A stretch of DNA of 44,698 nucleotides from CAZHOV01 sp964534315 (GCA_964534315.1 CAZHOV010000020.1:1-44698); one strand, 5' to 3'. Positions 16,710 to 25,750 are shown, counted from the stretch's first letter. The notes: generated from the sequence alone by a model not told the origin. A program made the numbers and translations.

Positions 16710-16757
16710 GAAGCAATTGAATTTCCAGCATTTATTAATAAACGTTCGACTTTTCTT

Positions 16758-19016
16758 ATGCGTTACCTGACCCTCTTATTAATTTCACTACCTGTTTTCC
16801 TTTTCGCACAGTTGACCCCGCAACAAGAAGCTACCATAGATTCTTTAGTGCAACTAACAGAGACCGCTGAGCATGATTCCGTCATTGTCCGTGCGTGGTA
16901 GCAATGGGCCAATTTGATCAGGACTTCCGATTTGGATGAATACTTAGTGCTTCAAAATCAAATTATAACACTATGTGAACAACAGTTATATAATCCGGAA
17001 TTGCCCCCTCCTGAAGCGGAAAGAAGATTTTTTCAAGATGCGTTGTCTAATGCATTTTTTAATCTGGGATTCTTCTACATGGATCAAGGAGATTACAGCG
17101 CCTCCATTGATTATTTTAAACGTAGTTTAAGAATGGACGAAGAGTTGGGTAATAAAAATGGTATTTCTGGTAGTCTGAACAACATTGGGCAAATCTATGA
17201 ACGACAAGGAAAATATGATGAAGCCATCGATTACTATTCCCAAAGTTTGGAAATTGATGAGGAGAACAATAACGTAAACGGGATGGCTGTAACCATTGGC
17301 AATATCGGATGGATCTATGAAAGAAAAGGTAACTTTGGTGAAGCCAAAAAGTATTTTGATCGCGGTTTGGAAATTAGCGAGGAGAGCGGAGATCAAGCTA
17401 ATATTGCTTCTGCTTTAAACAATATCGGTTGGATTTATGAAAAACAAGGAAATTATGCTGCGGCAATTGAACATTTTACCCGTGGCTTAAAAATGAACGA
17501 GGAAATCGGTGATAAATCTGGTGTGGCGCTTACGTTGAATAATATTGCAATGATTTATAATAATCAGGAAGACTATGATAATACCATAAAATACGCTATC
17601 CGTAGCCTGAGAATGTGGGAAGAAATGGATAATCAAACTAATATAACCGTTTTATTAAATAATATTGGGAGGGTGTTTACCGATCAGGGGAATTTTACTA
17701 AAGCAATGGAATACTTTAATCAAAGCCTGCAAAAGTGTGAAGAAATAGGGCAGTTGGGGATCAAAGCTGATGTACTCAATAATATCGGGAGGCTATATAG
17801 TAAGCAAAATGATCTGCAAAAAGCTCGGGAATTTTACTCCCGAAGTTTAGAGCTCTACGAAACTCTTGGAGATCGGGCTAGTATTGCGAGTGTGTTAATT
17901 AATCTTGGAGGGGTGCATTATAAAGAAAGCAATTATACGAAAACCATCAAAATAAATAAACAAGCCATGGAAATGGCAAAAGAAGCAGGCGCACTAAGGA
18001 GCATCAAATTGACCTCAGAAGCGTTATACAAGAGTTACAAACAAATCGGTAATGATCGCCTGGCCCTTCAAATGTATGAAACCTTCATTGATGCCAGAGA
18101 TAGTCTGGAAAGCGAAAAAAATCAACGCGCTATTATCCGGCAAGAATATAAGTACGCCTATGAGAAACAAGCAATGGCTGATAGTATCCAGTATGCTCAG
18201 GAGCAACGCATAGTGCAGGCGGAACTCAATACTCAAAAACAACGAAACTACTTTTTTCTTGGGGGGTTCAGCTTGGCATTGTTTTTTGGCGGGTTTACCT
18301 ATAATCGGTTCAGAGTAACCCAAAGACAAAAAGGAATTATAGAGGACCAAAAGAAAAGAGTAGAATCCGAACGCGATAAGAGCGACCGCCTTCTGCTCAA
18401 TATTTTACCCAAAGATACCGCCGACGAGCTCAAAGAAAAAGGTACAGTGGCTACCAAATCTTACGAGATGGCTTCCGTCCTGTTTATTGATATTATCAAA
18501 TTTACCGAATTGTCCACCCGAATGTCTCCTGAACAATTGGTGGAAGAACTCAACTTTTGTTTCTCTGAATTTGATCGGATTGTTGAAAAATATGGGGTTG
18601 AAAAGATCAAAACCATCGGTGATGCCTACATGGCTGCCGCTGGAGTTCCTATTCCCAGTGCCACCCATGCCGAGGATACCATTTCTGCTGCACTGGAAAT
18701 TAACGCGTTTATCCAACAATATGTGAAAGAAAAAGAAGAACTGGGAGCGCCCCATTTTCAGGTTCGGATAGGGATTCATAGCGGTCCATTAGTTGCCGGA
18801 GTAGTGGGAACCAATAAATTTCAATATGATGTCTGGGGCGATACCGTTAATCTTGCCAGTAGAGTAGAAAATAATAGCATCCCTGATAAAGTAAATATCT
18901 CCCAAACTACATATGGCCTGATACATCATAAAGATGATTTTATCTTTGAAAATCGTGGTAAGATCGAGGTCAAAGGAAAAGGAGAAATGGGTATGTATTT
19001 TGTTACTAAGGTATGA
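16758..19016 (+). pseudogene. TPR-receptor adenylate cyclase (class III) interrupted by an in-frame TAG
   Basis: The frame opens at ATG 16758 with a signal peptide (MRYLTLLLISLPVFLFAQ). It meets TAG at 16899-16901 (codon 48), then continues open for 700 codons to 19016. Downstream come about nine to ten TPR repeats (tetratricopeptide, ~40 residues each), a membrane helix near residue 500, a short coiled coil and a class III cyclase domain. Full-length numbering gives metal Asp578 and Asp622, adenine-type Lys616 and Asp691, and Asn698/Arg702, a complete adenylate cyclase set. The family senses envelope signals through periplasmic TPRs and makes cAMP. The stop lies between the signal peptide and the TPRs. 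Unless it is read through, or bypassed by a weak TTG restart at 16914 (which would lose the signal peptide), the protein is not exported. Confidence 0.85.
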
Positions 19017-19020
19017 GCTA

Positions 19021-19330
19021 ATTTACCCCTACTTTTTACTCAAAATCATCCTCATTGTTTAATTTCGATTCGTCCTGAGTGTTGACTACCTGGAGCTTTT
19101 GTGCGCATCTTTGGCCACGTTGAGCCATTCTCTTTCGGGGGCATCTTTGATAACCTTTCCGAGTATCCAGCGAAGTATAAGTTGCTGGTCAAATTGATCT
19201 ACCAGGTCACTCATTTCCAGCACTACATCCATCGGTTGGCCACTTTCGAGGGGGCATAAAAGATTTGGAGGATGGCATCATCAACCATGGAAAGATCCAT
19301 ACATCATCTTTTTGTGGTAACTCTCCATAA
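19021..19330 (-). pseudogene. Internally deleted copy of the caspase-like gene
   Basis: The low-coordinate end (CTTTTTACTCAAAATCA, 19032-19048) matches the 3' end of the caspase-like gene near 10781-10797. The rest, to about 19310, matches 11890-12150 (shared blocks GCATCTTTGATAA, CATCCATCGGTTGGCCACTT-like, ATGGCATCATC). About 1.1 kb in between is missing and single-base changes break the frame. It is the longest of three fragments of this family in the window. Confidence 0.75.
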
Positions 19331-19340
19331 CTTTATTTCG

Positions 19341-19545
19341 AGCCTAGAGCTAACCGTCCCCTTTCTGGCAGAGTAATTAGGGGTCAGTGAACGGACACTC
19401 TATCGAAAAATAAAGGATAAAACAGGAAAGACGCCTAATCAACTTATTCGGGAGCAACGTATGCAAAAAGCTAAGGTGTTGTTGCAATCTGGGGAGTATG
19501 ATTATTTAAAAGCAGTAGCTAAAGCAGTTGGTTATTCCAATCCAG
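19341..19545 (+). pseudogene. AraC-family HTH remnant
   Basis: The frame reads ELTVPFLAE, a TAA at 19374-19376, then LGVSERTLYRKIKDKTGK, TPNQLIREQRMQKAK and AVAKAVGYSNP. These are the two helix-turn-helix segments of an AraC/XylS DNA-binding domain. The match stops at SNP, where a Phe-x-Lys segment would be expected, and the frame then runs into the next gene by chance. It is a fragment of a lost regulator. Confidence 0.8.
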
Positions 19546-19667
19546 TCATTGTTCCATCACAGACAAAAAAAATGATCCATTCGTGTTTTATTCTTTTTAT
19601 TTTGGAGTCAAATTTTAGATCCAACTTCCTAACAAAATTTATTAACAGAAATTACCATTTACCAACT

Positions 19668-20897
19668 ATGTCTAATTACTACCAAATCATCAATGGAAAC
19701 CGATACAATGCTTCCCTAATCAGCAATGGACTATTCAGAACACGGGGGAATAGGGATAATACCATCTCTAAACAGGATGCTCAGGAACTCTGGAGAATAG
19801 CCATGGACGGAGGACGAATTACCGAAGTTGAAGAAAATACCATTGAGTATTTGATGAATATCCTGAATTGGACCGATGCCGCGAGAAAATGGATGGAGGC
19901 GGAATTATCAAATGAGGTAGAAAAGCTCAAATCTTATTATAAAATAATTGATGGGCTTCGTTATGATCGTAAGATCCTGAAAGAGGCAGAAGAACGCACC
20001 AAAGGTAGGGGAGACGGACGCATTTCCCAAGAGGATGCGGAGTTTTTACTCCCTCTATTTGGAGATTTTGGAGATGTGACGATTGTAGAAGAACGAACCT
20101 TAAAATATATTATTGACAATTTCAAATGGACGGATGCTGCCCAAAATTGGTTCCTGGAAAAGGTGAACCGGATCAGCAAACAATCGGATATAGCAGGTGC
20201 GCTTAACGCCATCATGAAATTCGAATATGGGTTTGAAAATCTTGGTCTGGCTTACTTCAAGGACGAAGCGCTTCAGCAAATGCTGGATTTTGACAATAAA
20301 ATCAGTCTACCGGATGCTCTTCGGCGAGCATTGGATAGCTTACTGAACGATAAGACACCTAAATCATTTGGTGATTTGTTATCGGGTTACACTTCTGAAT
20401 CTGCCCAAGAATTTTTGGAAGGAGGACGATTAGTACTGCTTCCGGGCGATATGGCTTCCGAACCCTCCCTGGATAGCTTTCCCACTCCCCTGAATGGCGA
20501 GTCTCTGGCCGAAAACTGGATTTTTGGCCTCGAATTATTTGACCTCACCGATGATGTCTACTGGGTGATTGTTTCCAGAGATGGCAGTAAACCCGCTTAC
20601 AATTATATCGGCGGGCCAAATGTGGAAGACGATTGGCCCCGGTATTCCGGAAAAAACTACTTCATGGTGGAAGTGCTTTCTTGTGATATTCCTTACCCTG
20701 GCATTACCGTGGATGTTCAAGACCCCTTCGGAAAATATACTGTTGGTAAAAGTGATGCCAAAGGCCTGGTAAAGATCATCGGTCCTGCCGGGGAATACTC
20801 TATCTATGCCTCTGACGGCTGGAGTTTTCAATCGAAAACCTTCAATTGGGATGGAGAAGGGACCGATCAGGTGAAAAAGGTGGTGCTGGATTGTTGA
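19668..20897 (+). CDS. Two-repeat 'YYxIIxGxRYD…NWTDAA' protein with Ig-like C-terminus
   Basis: I choose the ATG at 19668 (409 residues). The frame extends further upstream only because it is joined to the AraC remnant. Two tandem repeats of about 75 residues are visible. Each begins YYQIINGNRYN or YYKIIDGLRYD, has a helix-loop-helix with an acidic Gly-rich loop (RGDGRIS / RDNTIS followed by KQDA/QEDA), and ends NWTDAARKWMEAE or KWTDAAQNWFLEK. The spacing suggests an EF-hand-like or TerB-like helical unit. The C-terminal ~90 residues (from VEVLSCDIPYPGITVDV) look like a carboxypeptidase-regulatory or SpaA-type beta-sandwich. No signal peptide is seen. The family and function are not known to me. 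Its position beside caspase-like and annexin-like genes makes an effector or accessory role possible. Confidence 0.7.
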   Translation: MSNYYQIINGNRYNASLISNGLFRTRGNRDNTISKQDAQELWRIAMDGGRITEVEENTIEYLMNILNWTDAARKWMEAELSNEVEKLKSYYKIIDGLRYDRKILKEAEERTKGRGDGRISQEDAEFLLPLFGDFGDVTIVEERTLKYIIDNFKWTDAAQNWFLEKVNRISKQSDIAGALNAIMKFEYGFENLGLAYFKDEALQQMLDFDNKISLPDALRRALDSLLNDKTPKSFGDLLSGYTSESAQEFLEGGRLVLLPGDMASEPSLDSFPTPLNGESLAENWIFGLELFDLTDDVYWVIVSRDGSKPAYNYIGGPNVEDDWPRYSGKNYFMVEVLSCDIPYPGITVDVQDPFGKYTVGKSDAKGLVKIIGPAGEYSIYASDGWSFQSKTFNWDGEGTDQVKKVVLDC

Positions 20898-20914
20898 TCG
20901 ATTTCCTAATTTCC

Positions 20915-21092
20915 TTACTCTTGCAATACATCTATCAATACATCAAAATACCTGTTGGCAATAAACGCAGCTCCGGCTTCATTATAATGGACATCATCCG
21001 CTAAGTAGGAATCGTTAAATCCGGCGGCCATATCCATGGTAATTACCTTTGAAAAAGAAGTGATTTGCTGTGCTGCAATATGGATCACATGA
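20915..21092 (-). pseudogene. SGNH hydrolase C-terminal remnant
   Basis: On the minus strand, from just after the stop of the DnaJ-like gene, an open frame reads VIHIAAQQITSFSKVIT, DMAAGFNDSYLADDVHYNE and AGAAFIANRYFDVLIDVL, then TAA at 20915. Asp-Val-His in DDVHYNEAG is the block V catalytic motif of SGNH/GDSL esterases. The N-terminal two-thirds, with the GDS serine, is missing and no start codon fits. It is a 3' fragment of a lost esterase gene. Confidence 0.75.
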
Positions 21093-21689
21093 CTATAAAA
21101 ATTTTAAAGTAAGATCACCAAATAATCCCTGATATGGTCCGGCATGACCATTTCTCCCAATTCGCATAACCATTCCCGGTCCGATTTCTTTTGGAAGTTC
21201 TATTTCTATAATGTCCTTTTGAAGACTGATGCCCGTACCCTGACAACTGTTACAGTATTCATTGATGAAGAAGCCTTTTCCTTCACATTTAGCGCACCAA
21301 TCCCGCTCTGTCTGAAACAGAATATCAAAAAGACTTTTACGCTTCTCAAATCCTGATCCGGAACAATTTTTACATTTTGTGATCGAATCGTAAGATCTTG
21401 CACCAGACCCCATACATTCTGGACAATTGTTATATCGTTCACATTTGATTCGGTTCAATTCGCCGGGTTTCAGGTCTTCGAAGGGAACCTCCAGTTCCAA
21501 TTTTTCCCCGCACGGAAAATCTTTTAAGATGTCCATTTTAGTCTCAAATTCTTGAAAACTAATTGTTTGGTTACCATAAATCATCTCATCAAATTGTTTT
21601 CTAGATTGTTGATCATAAAATTGAGCCTTCTTATTCCGTTCTCTCCAGGTCCATTTTGCCAGTTTTTCTTTTTGCTTTCTAAAATCCAT
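21093..21689 (-). CDS. DnaJ-type zinc-finger protein without J domain
   Basis: From the ATG at 21689 the product is 198 residues. The centre holds four CxxCxGxG repeats (CPECMGSG, CKNCSGSG, CAKCEGKG, CNSCQGTG), the DnaJ/Hsp40 zinc-binding module. It is flanked by pieces of the DnaJ substrate-binding sandwich (LEVPFEDLKPG before; IEIELPKEIGPGMVMRIGRNG after). The J domain and its HPD motif are absent. The first ~60 residues are charged and helical. The protein could bind unfolded substrates or act as a holdase-like adaptor. It ends directly against the SGNH remnant, so its own 3' end may have been truncated: the second beta-sandwich and dimerisation helix of DnaJ are lacking. Confidence 0.75.
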   Translation of the reverse strand: MDFRKQKEKLAKWTWRERNKKAQFYDQQSRKQFDEMIYGNQTISFQEFETKMDILKDFPCGEKLELEVPFEDLKPGELNRIKCERYNNCPECMGSGARSYDSITKCKNCSGSGFEKRKSLFDILFQTERDWCAKCEGKGFFINEYCNSCQGTGISLQKDIIEIELPKEIGPGMVMRIGRNGHAGPYQGLFGDLTLKFL

Positions 21690-21954
21690 AATGATCGTAA
21701 TGTTTTTCAATGTTAAAATAGAGAATTCTTACCGCTTACCAAAATTCTGGTGGAGCAGATGATTTTTACCATTAAATTAGTAAGTTCGCAAGGTGGAAAA
21801 AGAAATTCCTTTGGAAAATATTACTAAACGAAATCTACCATTTGCAAATGGCGCGATCACTTACTTTATCCGTTAATTTCGCTTAACCAAGTTTGGATAT
21901 GAAAATCCAAAACACATGAAAGGTTCGTATCTTTAAATACTAAAGGGAACATCC

Positions 21955-22386
21955 ATGTATAAATTAATTGCCACATTCCTACTCATTGTATTCTGCATCA
22001 ATATTTTTGGTGCAGGCATTGGGGAATTGGTACACATGATCGCCCATACTTTTCAAGATACAGACTTCCATATCCATACCCACCATTCATCTGTTTCGGG
22101 TAATACGGAGCATTATCACATCCACAGCCACCCCAATGTAGAGCATCATCATAATGAAATAATCGAATTCCTGCTTAATACCTTTGAAATGAAAAAAGCA
22201 GATACCCCTATTAATAATCTGGTTTACCTGAACTTATTAATGCTTGTGCTGGATGGGTATACCCCGGATCAACTTCCGGAATTAAGGATGCCCGATGAAT
22301 TCCATGCTAAAGTAACCACCTCAACAACCTTTCTGAAAACATCTATCCTGAAAGTTCCGACTCCTCCTCCAAGACTATTAGCTTGA
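21955..22386 (+). CDS. Small His-rich membrane protein of a metal-uptake locus
   Basis: The 143 residues open with a hydrophobic segment (about 1-30, KLIATFLLIVFCINIFGAG). A histidine cluster follows between about 42 and 72 (DFHIHTHHS, EHYHIHSHP, EHHHNEI). The protein ends in a Pro-rich tail (VPTPPPRLLA). Short proteins of this style often precede TonB receptor or heavy-metal efflux genes in Bacteroidota and are thought to bind or sense metal at the envelope. The gene lies 177 bases ahead of the TonB receptor gene on the same strand. The family is not named, and the metal (Zn, Ni or Co) cannot be read. Confidence 0.7.
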   Translation: MYKLIATFLLIVFCINIFGAGIGELVHMIAHTFQDTDFHIHTHHSSVSGNTEHYHIHSHPNVEHHHNEIIEFLLNTFEMKKADTPINNLVYLNLLMLVLDGYTPDQLPELRMPDEFHAKVTTSTTFLKTSILKVPTPPPRLLA

Positions 22387-22411
22387 TTTGGTCCTAAAAT
22401 ATTATTTCTTT

Positions 22412-22503
22412 GGGGACTATCCCCATTCCTGTAAGTTTATCTGTTGAATCCAACAGGAAGCCAATGTCGTTTCCTGAGGATATCAGTAGACTATCCTTAC
22501 AGG
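22412..22503 (+). promoter_or_regulatory. Candidate structured leader ahead of the TonB receptor gene
   Basis: Three nested or adjacent stems are visible: GGGGA-CTA-TCCCC (22412-22424), a closing stem CCTGTAAG/CTTACAGG (22428-22435 with 22496-22503) and inside it CTGTTG-AATC-CAACAG (22441-22456). The arrangement lies 61 bases before the receptor start. It could be a cis-regulatory RNA or an attenuator. It does not match the cobalamin or NiCo riboswitch consensus as I know them. Confidence 0.35.
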
Positions 22504-22563
22504 TGGTAAATATATTCTTGGAAAAGAAATTCACTTATTTATTAATCAGCAAAATCAATAGTT

Positions 22564-24843
22564 TTGAAAAATATAACTATACCTATATCATTATTTTTTA
22601 CCATTGTATTCTTATTTACAGGGAATCTGCTTTTTGGTCAAAATGCCGGATCAATTACGGGTTCAGTTGAATCTCAAGAAGGAGAACTATTAGAGGCGGT
22701 CAATGTGGCCCTTGAAAATACAACCGTCGGAACGGTCACTGATGAAAACGGGTCGTTTAAATTGAGTAATATTAAGCCGGGAACTTATACGCTGTTGTTC
22801 AGTTCTATCGGTTATAAAAAGTCATCCAAAAAAGTAACGGTAACTGCAGGCAAGACAGTAAAGGTGAATATGAAATTGGCTACGGATGTCACTTCTCTCA
22901 GCGAAATCTACGTCAAAGGGGAATCTTTTAAACCTGAAAATAGCACGATTACGGTCGATGTGATCAAATTAGACCAAATTAAAATGTTGAATATAGAGCA
23001 ACCGCTACGGATAATAGAGCAAGTAGCCGGGGTTGACCTCGTTGCTTTTCGACAAGGAGGGGTGGCCGATCAGTTCTCTATCCGCGGATTTGGCGGAGGG
23101 GGCCATGCCGGTGAAGCGGAAGTCCAGGTCGATGGTATTTCCCTCAATGAAGCGGAAGGCCATTCTGATGGCTATGCCGACCTCAACGTATTGATCCCCC
23201 TTAACCTGAGCAGAGTAAAGGTTTACAAAGGCCCCTCTTCTGTCTTGTATGGTCGATTTGCTCAAGGCGGCACATTAGCTCTCGAAACCAGAAAAGGAGG
23301 AACCTACCAGGATATCAGTATCAGCGGAGGCTCTTTCAACACCTTTGACGCTCAATATGCTATGGGAGGAGGTATTAAATTAGGGGATTCAGACAAAAAA
23401 ATACATACAAATCTGGCTTTACAAATCTTTCAAACCGATGGTTATGCGGAAAATGCGCATTTTCTGAAAGGAAATGTGGCGGGAAGATTTGCCTACGATA
23501 TTTCAGACAAAACGGATATTGCCCTCTCTTTGCGCGGGCATAGCAGTCAATGGGATGCTCCGGGCTATATCTCTGATGAACAATTCAACGACGATGATCG
23601 TCGTGATCAACAAGATGTAAATGCGGAGAACGATGGCGGTGAAAAACAATTCTACTCCCAGCGACTGAGCTTGAATCATTCTTTTAGTGACAACCTCAGA
23701 TTGTTATTATTTGGTTATGCCGTACAACAGGATTTTACCCGGTTTGCCAAGTTTGGCTTTGATCCTGGCGGGCAGTCCGAACGCTTCAATACCCGGAATG
23801 TATATGCTACCGGTGGTAGCCTCAATGGAAAATCAAACCTCGGGAATGTTGGAGTAGACTGGATTGCCGGCGTGGAGTACTACAGCGAGCAAACCGAACG
23901 GTTTCGTTGGGCTACGATGGATCGGGTAAGACAGCAGCAGACGCAAGATCGATTATTTACGATTCAGTCTATATCTGCCTATGTTCAGGGTGAGTTTAAT
24001 ATAAGCCCTTTTTTCCGTCCATCGGTAGGGGTGCGGTATGATACCTATTTAGGTGATTTTGAAGCCAATGACCCCGGTCAGGTTCCTACCGTTGAAACTA
24101 TTGACGGGCTCTCTAATGTTGCTCCGAAACTGGGTATTCGATCGACTATTGCCAGAGGGCTTGATTTACGCGTTAGTGTGTCTAATGGTTTTTCCTTACC
24201 CAACAGTACGATAAAGTATGATACGGGGATTGATCTAGGCCCGGTAGAATTATGGCAATACGAACTTGGTGTCAATTATCGCCAGTCTGATTGGCTGGAA
24301 TTCGATGTAGCCGCATTTATTTTAAATTCATCAGACGAGATCGTAGAAATTCCGCCTGGATCGGGAGATTTGGTTAATGCCGGATCTACCCAGCGCACAG
24401 GCGTAGAGTCAAAAGTAACGTTGACACCTGTCGAGGGATTAAGTATCGCCGGTACCTTCTCTTACATAGAAACAGAAATTACGGATAACCCTGAAGAAAA
24501 CCTGGAGGGAAATGGATTAGTAGGCGTACCGCAAACCATCGGGACCTTCAATATTTCCTATGCCACCAAAATTGGCCTGGGCGGTCAATTTCGCTTTCGG
24601 GATGTAGGACGATATTTTATTTCTCAGGACAATTTAGCGGAATACGAAGGATATACCGTTGCCCATCTTGCACTGTTCTACAATTTCAACAGGCAATCAG
24701 CCAATCAAGGCCGAATTTTCGTCGAAGTTCAGAACCTGTTTAATTCCAAATATGCAGAAGCTGTTTTCGGAAGTGTAGATTCCCGCTCTTTGGCTCCGGC
24801 GCCTACTCGCAATTTTACAGTTGGAGTTAGTTATAGCTTTTAA
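22564..24843 (+). CDS. TonB-dependent outer-membrane receptor
   Basis: This 759-residue protein starts at TTG (22564), as no in-frame ATG precedes the mature region. Order: signal peptide (to about residue 27, LLFGQ), CarboxypepD_reg-like domain (about 30-105, GSITGSVESQEGE to TVKVNMKL), plug (about 115-240, with QFSIRGFGGGG and VKVYKGPSSVLYGRFAQGG), then a 22-strand barrel ending in an aromatic residue (VGVSYSF). Placed between two His-rich proteins and facing a HupE/UreJ permease, it probably imports a chelated transition metal such as nickel, cobalt or zinc. The substrate is inference. A hairpin follows at 24868-24896. Confidence 0.93.
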   Translation: MKNITIPISLFFTIVFLFTGNLLFGQNAGSITGSVESQEGELLEAVNVALENTTVGTVTDENGSFKLSNIKPGTYTLLFSSIGYKKSSKKVTVTAGKTVKVNMKLATDVTSLSEIYVKGESFKPENSTITVDVIKLDQIKMLNIEQPLRIIEQVAGVDLVAFRQGGVADQFSIRGFGGGGHAGEAEVQVDGISLNEAEGHSDGYADLNVLIPLNLSRVKVYKGPSSVLYGRFAQGGTLALETRKGGTYQDISISGGSFNTFDAQYAMGGGIKLGDSDKKIHTNLALQIFQTDGYAENAHFLKGNVAGRFAYDISDKTDIALSLRGHSSQWDAPGYISDEQFNDDDRRDQQDVNAENDGGEKQFYSQRLSLNHSFSDNLRLLLFGYAVQQDFTRFAKFGFDPGGQSERFNTRNVYATGGSLNGKSNLGNVGVDWIAGVEYYSEQTERFRWATMDRVRQQQTQDRLFTIQSISAYVQGEFNISPFFRPSVGVRYDTYLGDFEANDPGQVPTVETIDGLSNVAPKLGIRSTIARGLDLRVSVSNGFSLPNSTIKYDTGIDLGPVELWQYELGVNYRQSDWLEFDVAAFILNSSDEIVEIPPGSGDLVNAGSTQRTGVESKVTLTPVEGLSIAGTFSYIETEITDNPEENLEGNGLVGVPQTIGTFNISYATKIGLGGQFRFRDVGRYFISQDNLAEYEGYTVAHLALFYNFNRQSANQGRIFVEVQNLFNSKYAEAVFGSVDSRSLAPAPTRNFTVGVSYSF

Positions 24844-24867
24844 TATCGCGTGATTGTAGAACTTGTT

Positions 24868-24896
24868 GGCTCGTAACACCAATGGTGTTATGAGCC
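24868..24896 (+). terminator. Hairpin downstream of the TonB receptor gene
   Basis: GGCTCGTAACACC (24868-24880) pairs with GGTGTTATGAGCC (24884-24896) across AAT with one mismatch. The core TAACACC-NNN-GGTGTTA recurs after the next gene at 25647-25681. No T-run follows. Confidence 0.6.
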
Positions 24897-24938
24897 TCCT
24901 TCAAAGTATTAATCTATTCACTCAAAATTATTTATAAA

Positions 24939-25634
24939 ATGAAAAATCTAGCTTTTAAAATAGGGGTTCCCTTGCTCTTTGTAGCATTGGTGACCCTTAG
25001 TATAGTCTGTAATCAAAGCCCTTCAGAGGCTACATCCGGGGATACACACGAACATTCGCATACCCATGATGGAGACGATCATTCTCACTCCCATTCTCAT
25101 AATGGTGACGACCATAGTCATTCCCATAGCAGTGGAGATGGCCACACCCATGCCACACCCGACGGAAGACCTGCTTATACCTATCTGGCCATGAACGGAG
25201 AGTTTCAAATGAACCCGAACGATTCGATGACTCAAAATGATCCTCGGAATCCCAGTCGGTTAGTGTTGAAAACAAGTGACGAAGCCGGAACGCTCACGCG
25301 CATGGCTTTTTACGATCATGATGATATGGAAAAAAAGCTGGCGGAATGTGGTTATGAGTTTATCGGTAGCCGACCCGATCCGCACTATTATCCTGGGAAG
25401 TCGAAAACCTCTATTTGGGATATCTTTAAGAAAGTAGAAGATTACGACGGAAACTGTGCGAATTACAAGTATGTACTTTCGCGGTCTCCCCACGGCGATC
25501 CCGTCCACATGCATTTACGTTATGGCGATGATGTAGATAAACTGCTGGCAATGAGCAATGCACCGGAGGATAGCAATTTCAATCCCTGGTGGTCTATCTA
25601 TTGTGATATTGAGCGGACGACTTCCTGCGATTAG
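24939..25634 (+). CDS. Exported histidine-rich protein, putative metal-binding lipoprotein
   Basis: The 231 residues start with an export signal (KIGVPLLFVALVTLSIVC; Cys at about 24 in a weak lipobox). A ~45-residue tract of alternating His, Asp, Ser and Gly follows, with three related units built on DGDDHSHSHSH. The remaining ~160 residues form a globular domain with no recognised family. It has more potential ligands (FYDHDDMEK, SPHGDPVHMHLRYGDD) and three cysteines near or after residue 140. Its location directly after the TonB receptor gene suggests a periplasmic or surface metal trap that hands metal to or from the receptor. The DNA of the His tract is itself repetitive. Confidence 0.75.
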   Translation: MKNLAFKIGVPLLFVALVTLSIVCNQSPSEATSGDTHEHSHTHDGDDHSHSHSHNGDDHSHSHSSGDGHTHATPDGRPAYTYLAMNGEFQMNPNDSMTQNDPRNPSRLVLKTSDEAGTLTRMAFYDHDDMEKKLAECGYEFIGSRPDPHYYPGKSKTSIWDIFKKVEDYDGNCANYKYVLSRSPHGDPVHMHLRYGDDVDKLLAMSNAPEDSNFNPWWSIYCDIERTTSCD

Positions 25635-25646
25635 GGAGGTAAAGAG

Positions 25647-25681
25647 GGTGTCTCATAACACCTTTGGTGTTACAAGACACC
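25647..25681 (+). terminator. Hairpin downstream of the His-rich protein gene
   Basis: GGTGTCTCATAACACC (25647-25662) pairs with GGTGTTACAAGACACC (25666-25681) with two mismatches. It shares the AACACC/GGTGTT core with the hairpin at 24868-24896. Confidence 0.6.
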
Positions 25682-25695
25682 AAACTTTCTTCTTT

Positions 25696-25750
25696 GAGAG
25701 AGCCGTATTTTCTAAAAATTCTTTTAATTTTTAGAAAATACGGCTCTCTC
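25696..25750. terminator. Bidirectional terminator between convergent genes
   Basis: A perfect 25-bp stem (25696-25720 with 25726-25750, loop CTTTT) is built from GAGAGAGCCG followed by an A/T-rich half. TATTTTTATT follows on the plus side. It separates the plus-strand His-rich gene from the minus-strand HupE gene and should serve both. Confidence 0.85.

Noticed and set aside
16899..16901. TAG as a recoded amino acid (pyrrolysine or similar)
   Set aside because: No recoding machinery or context element was seen, and no other gene here uses in-frame TAG. A nonsense mutation or sequencing error is simpler.
22412..22503. Cobalamin or NiCo riboswitch
   Set aside because: The conserved boxes of those classes, as I know them, are not present. 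It is kept only as an unclassified structured leader.
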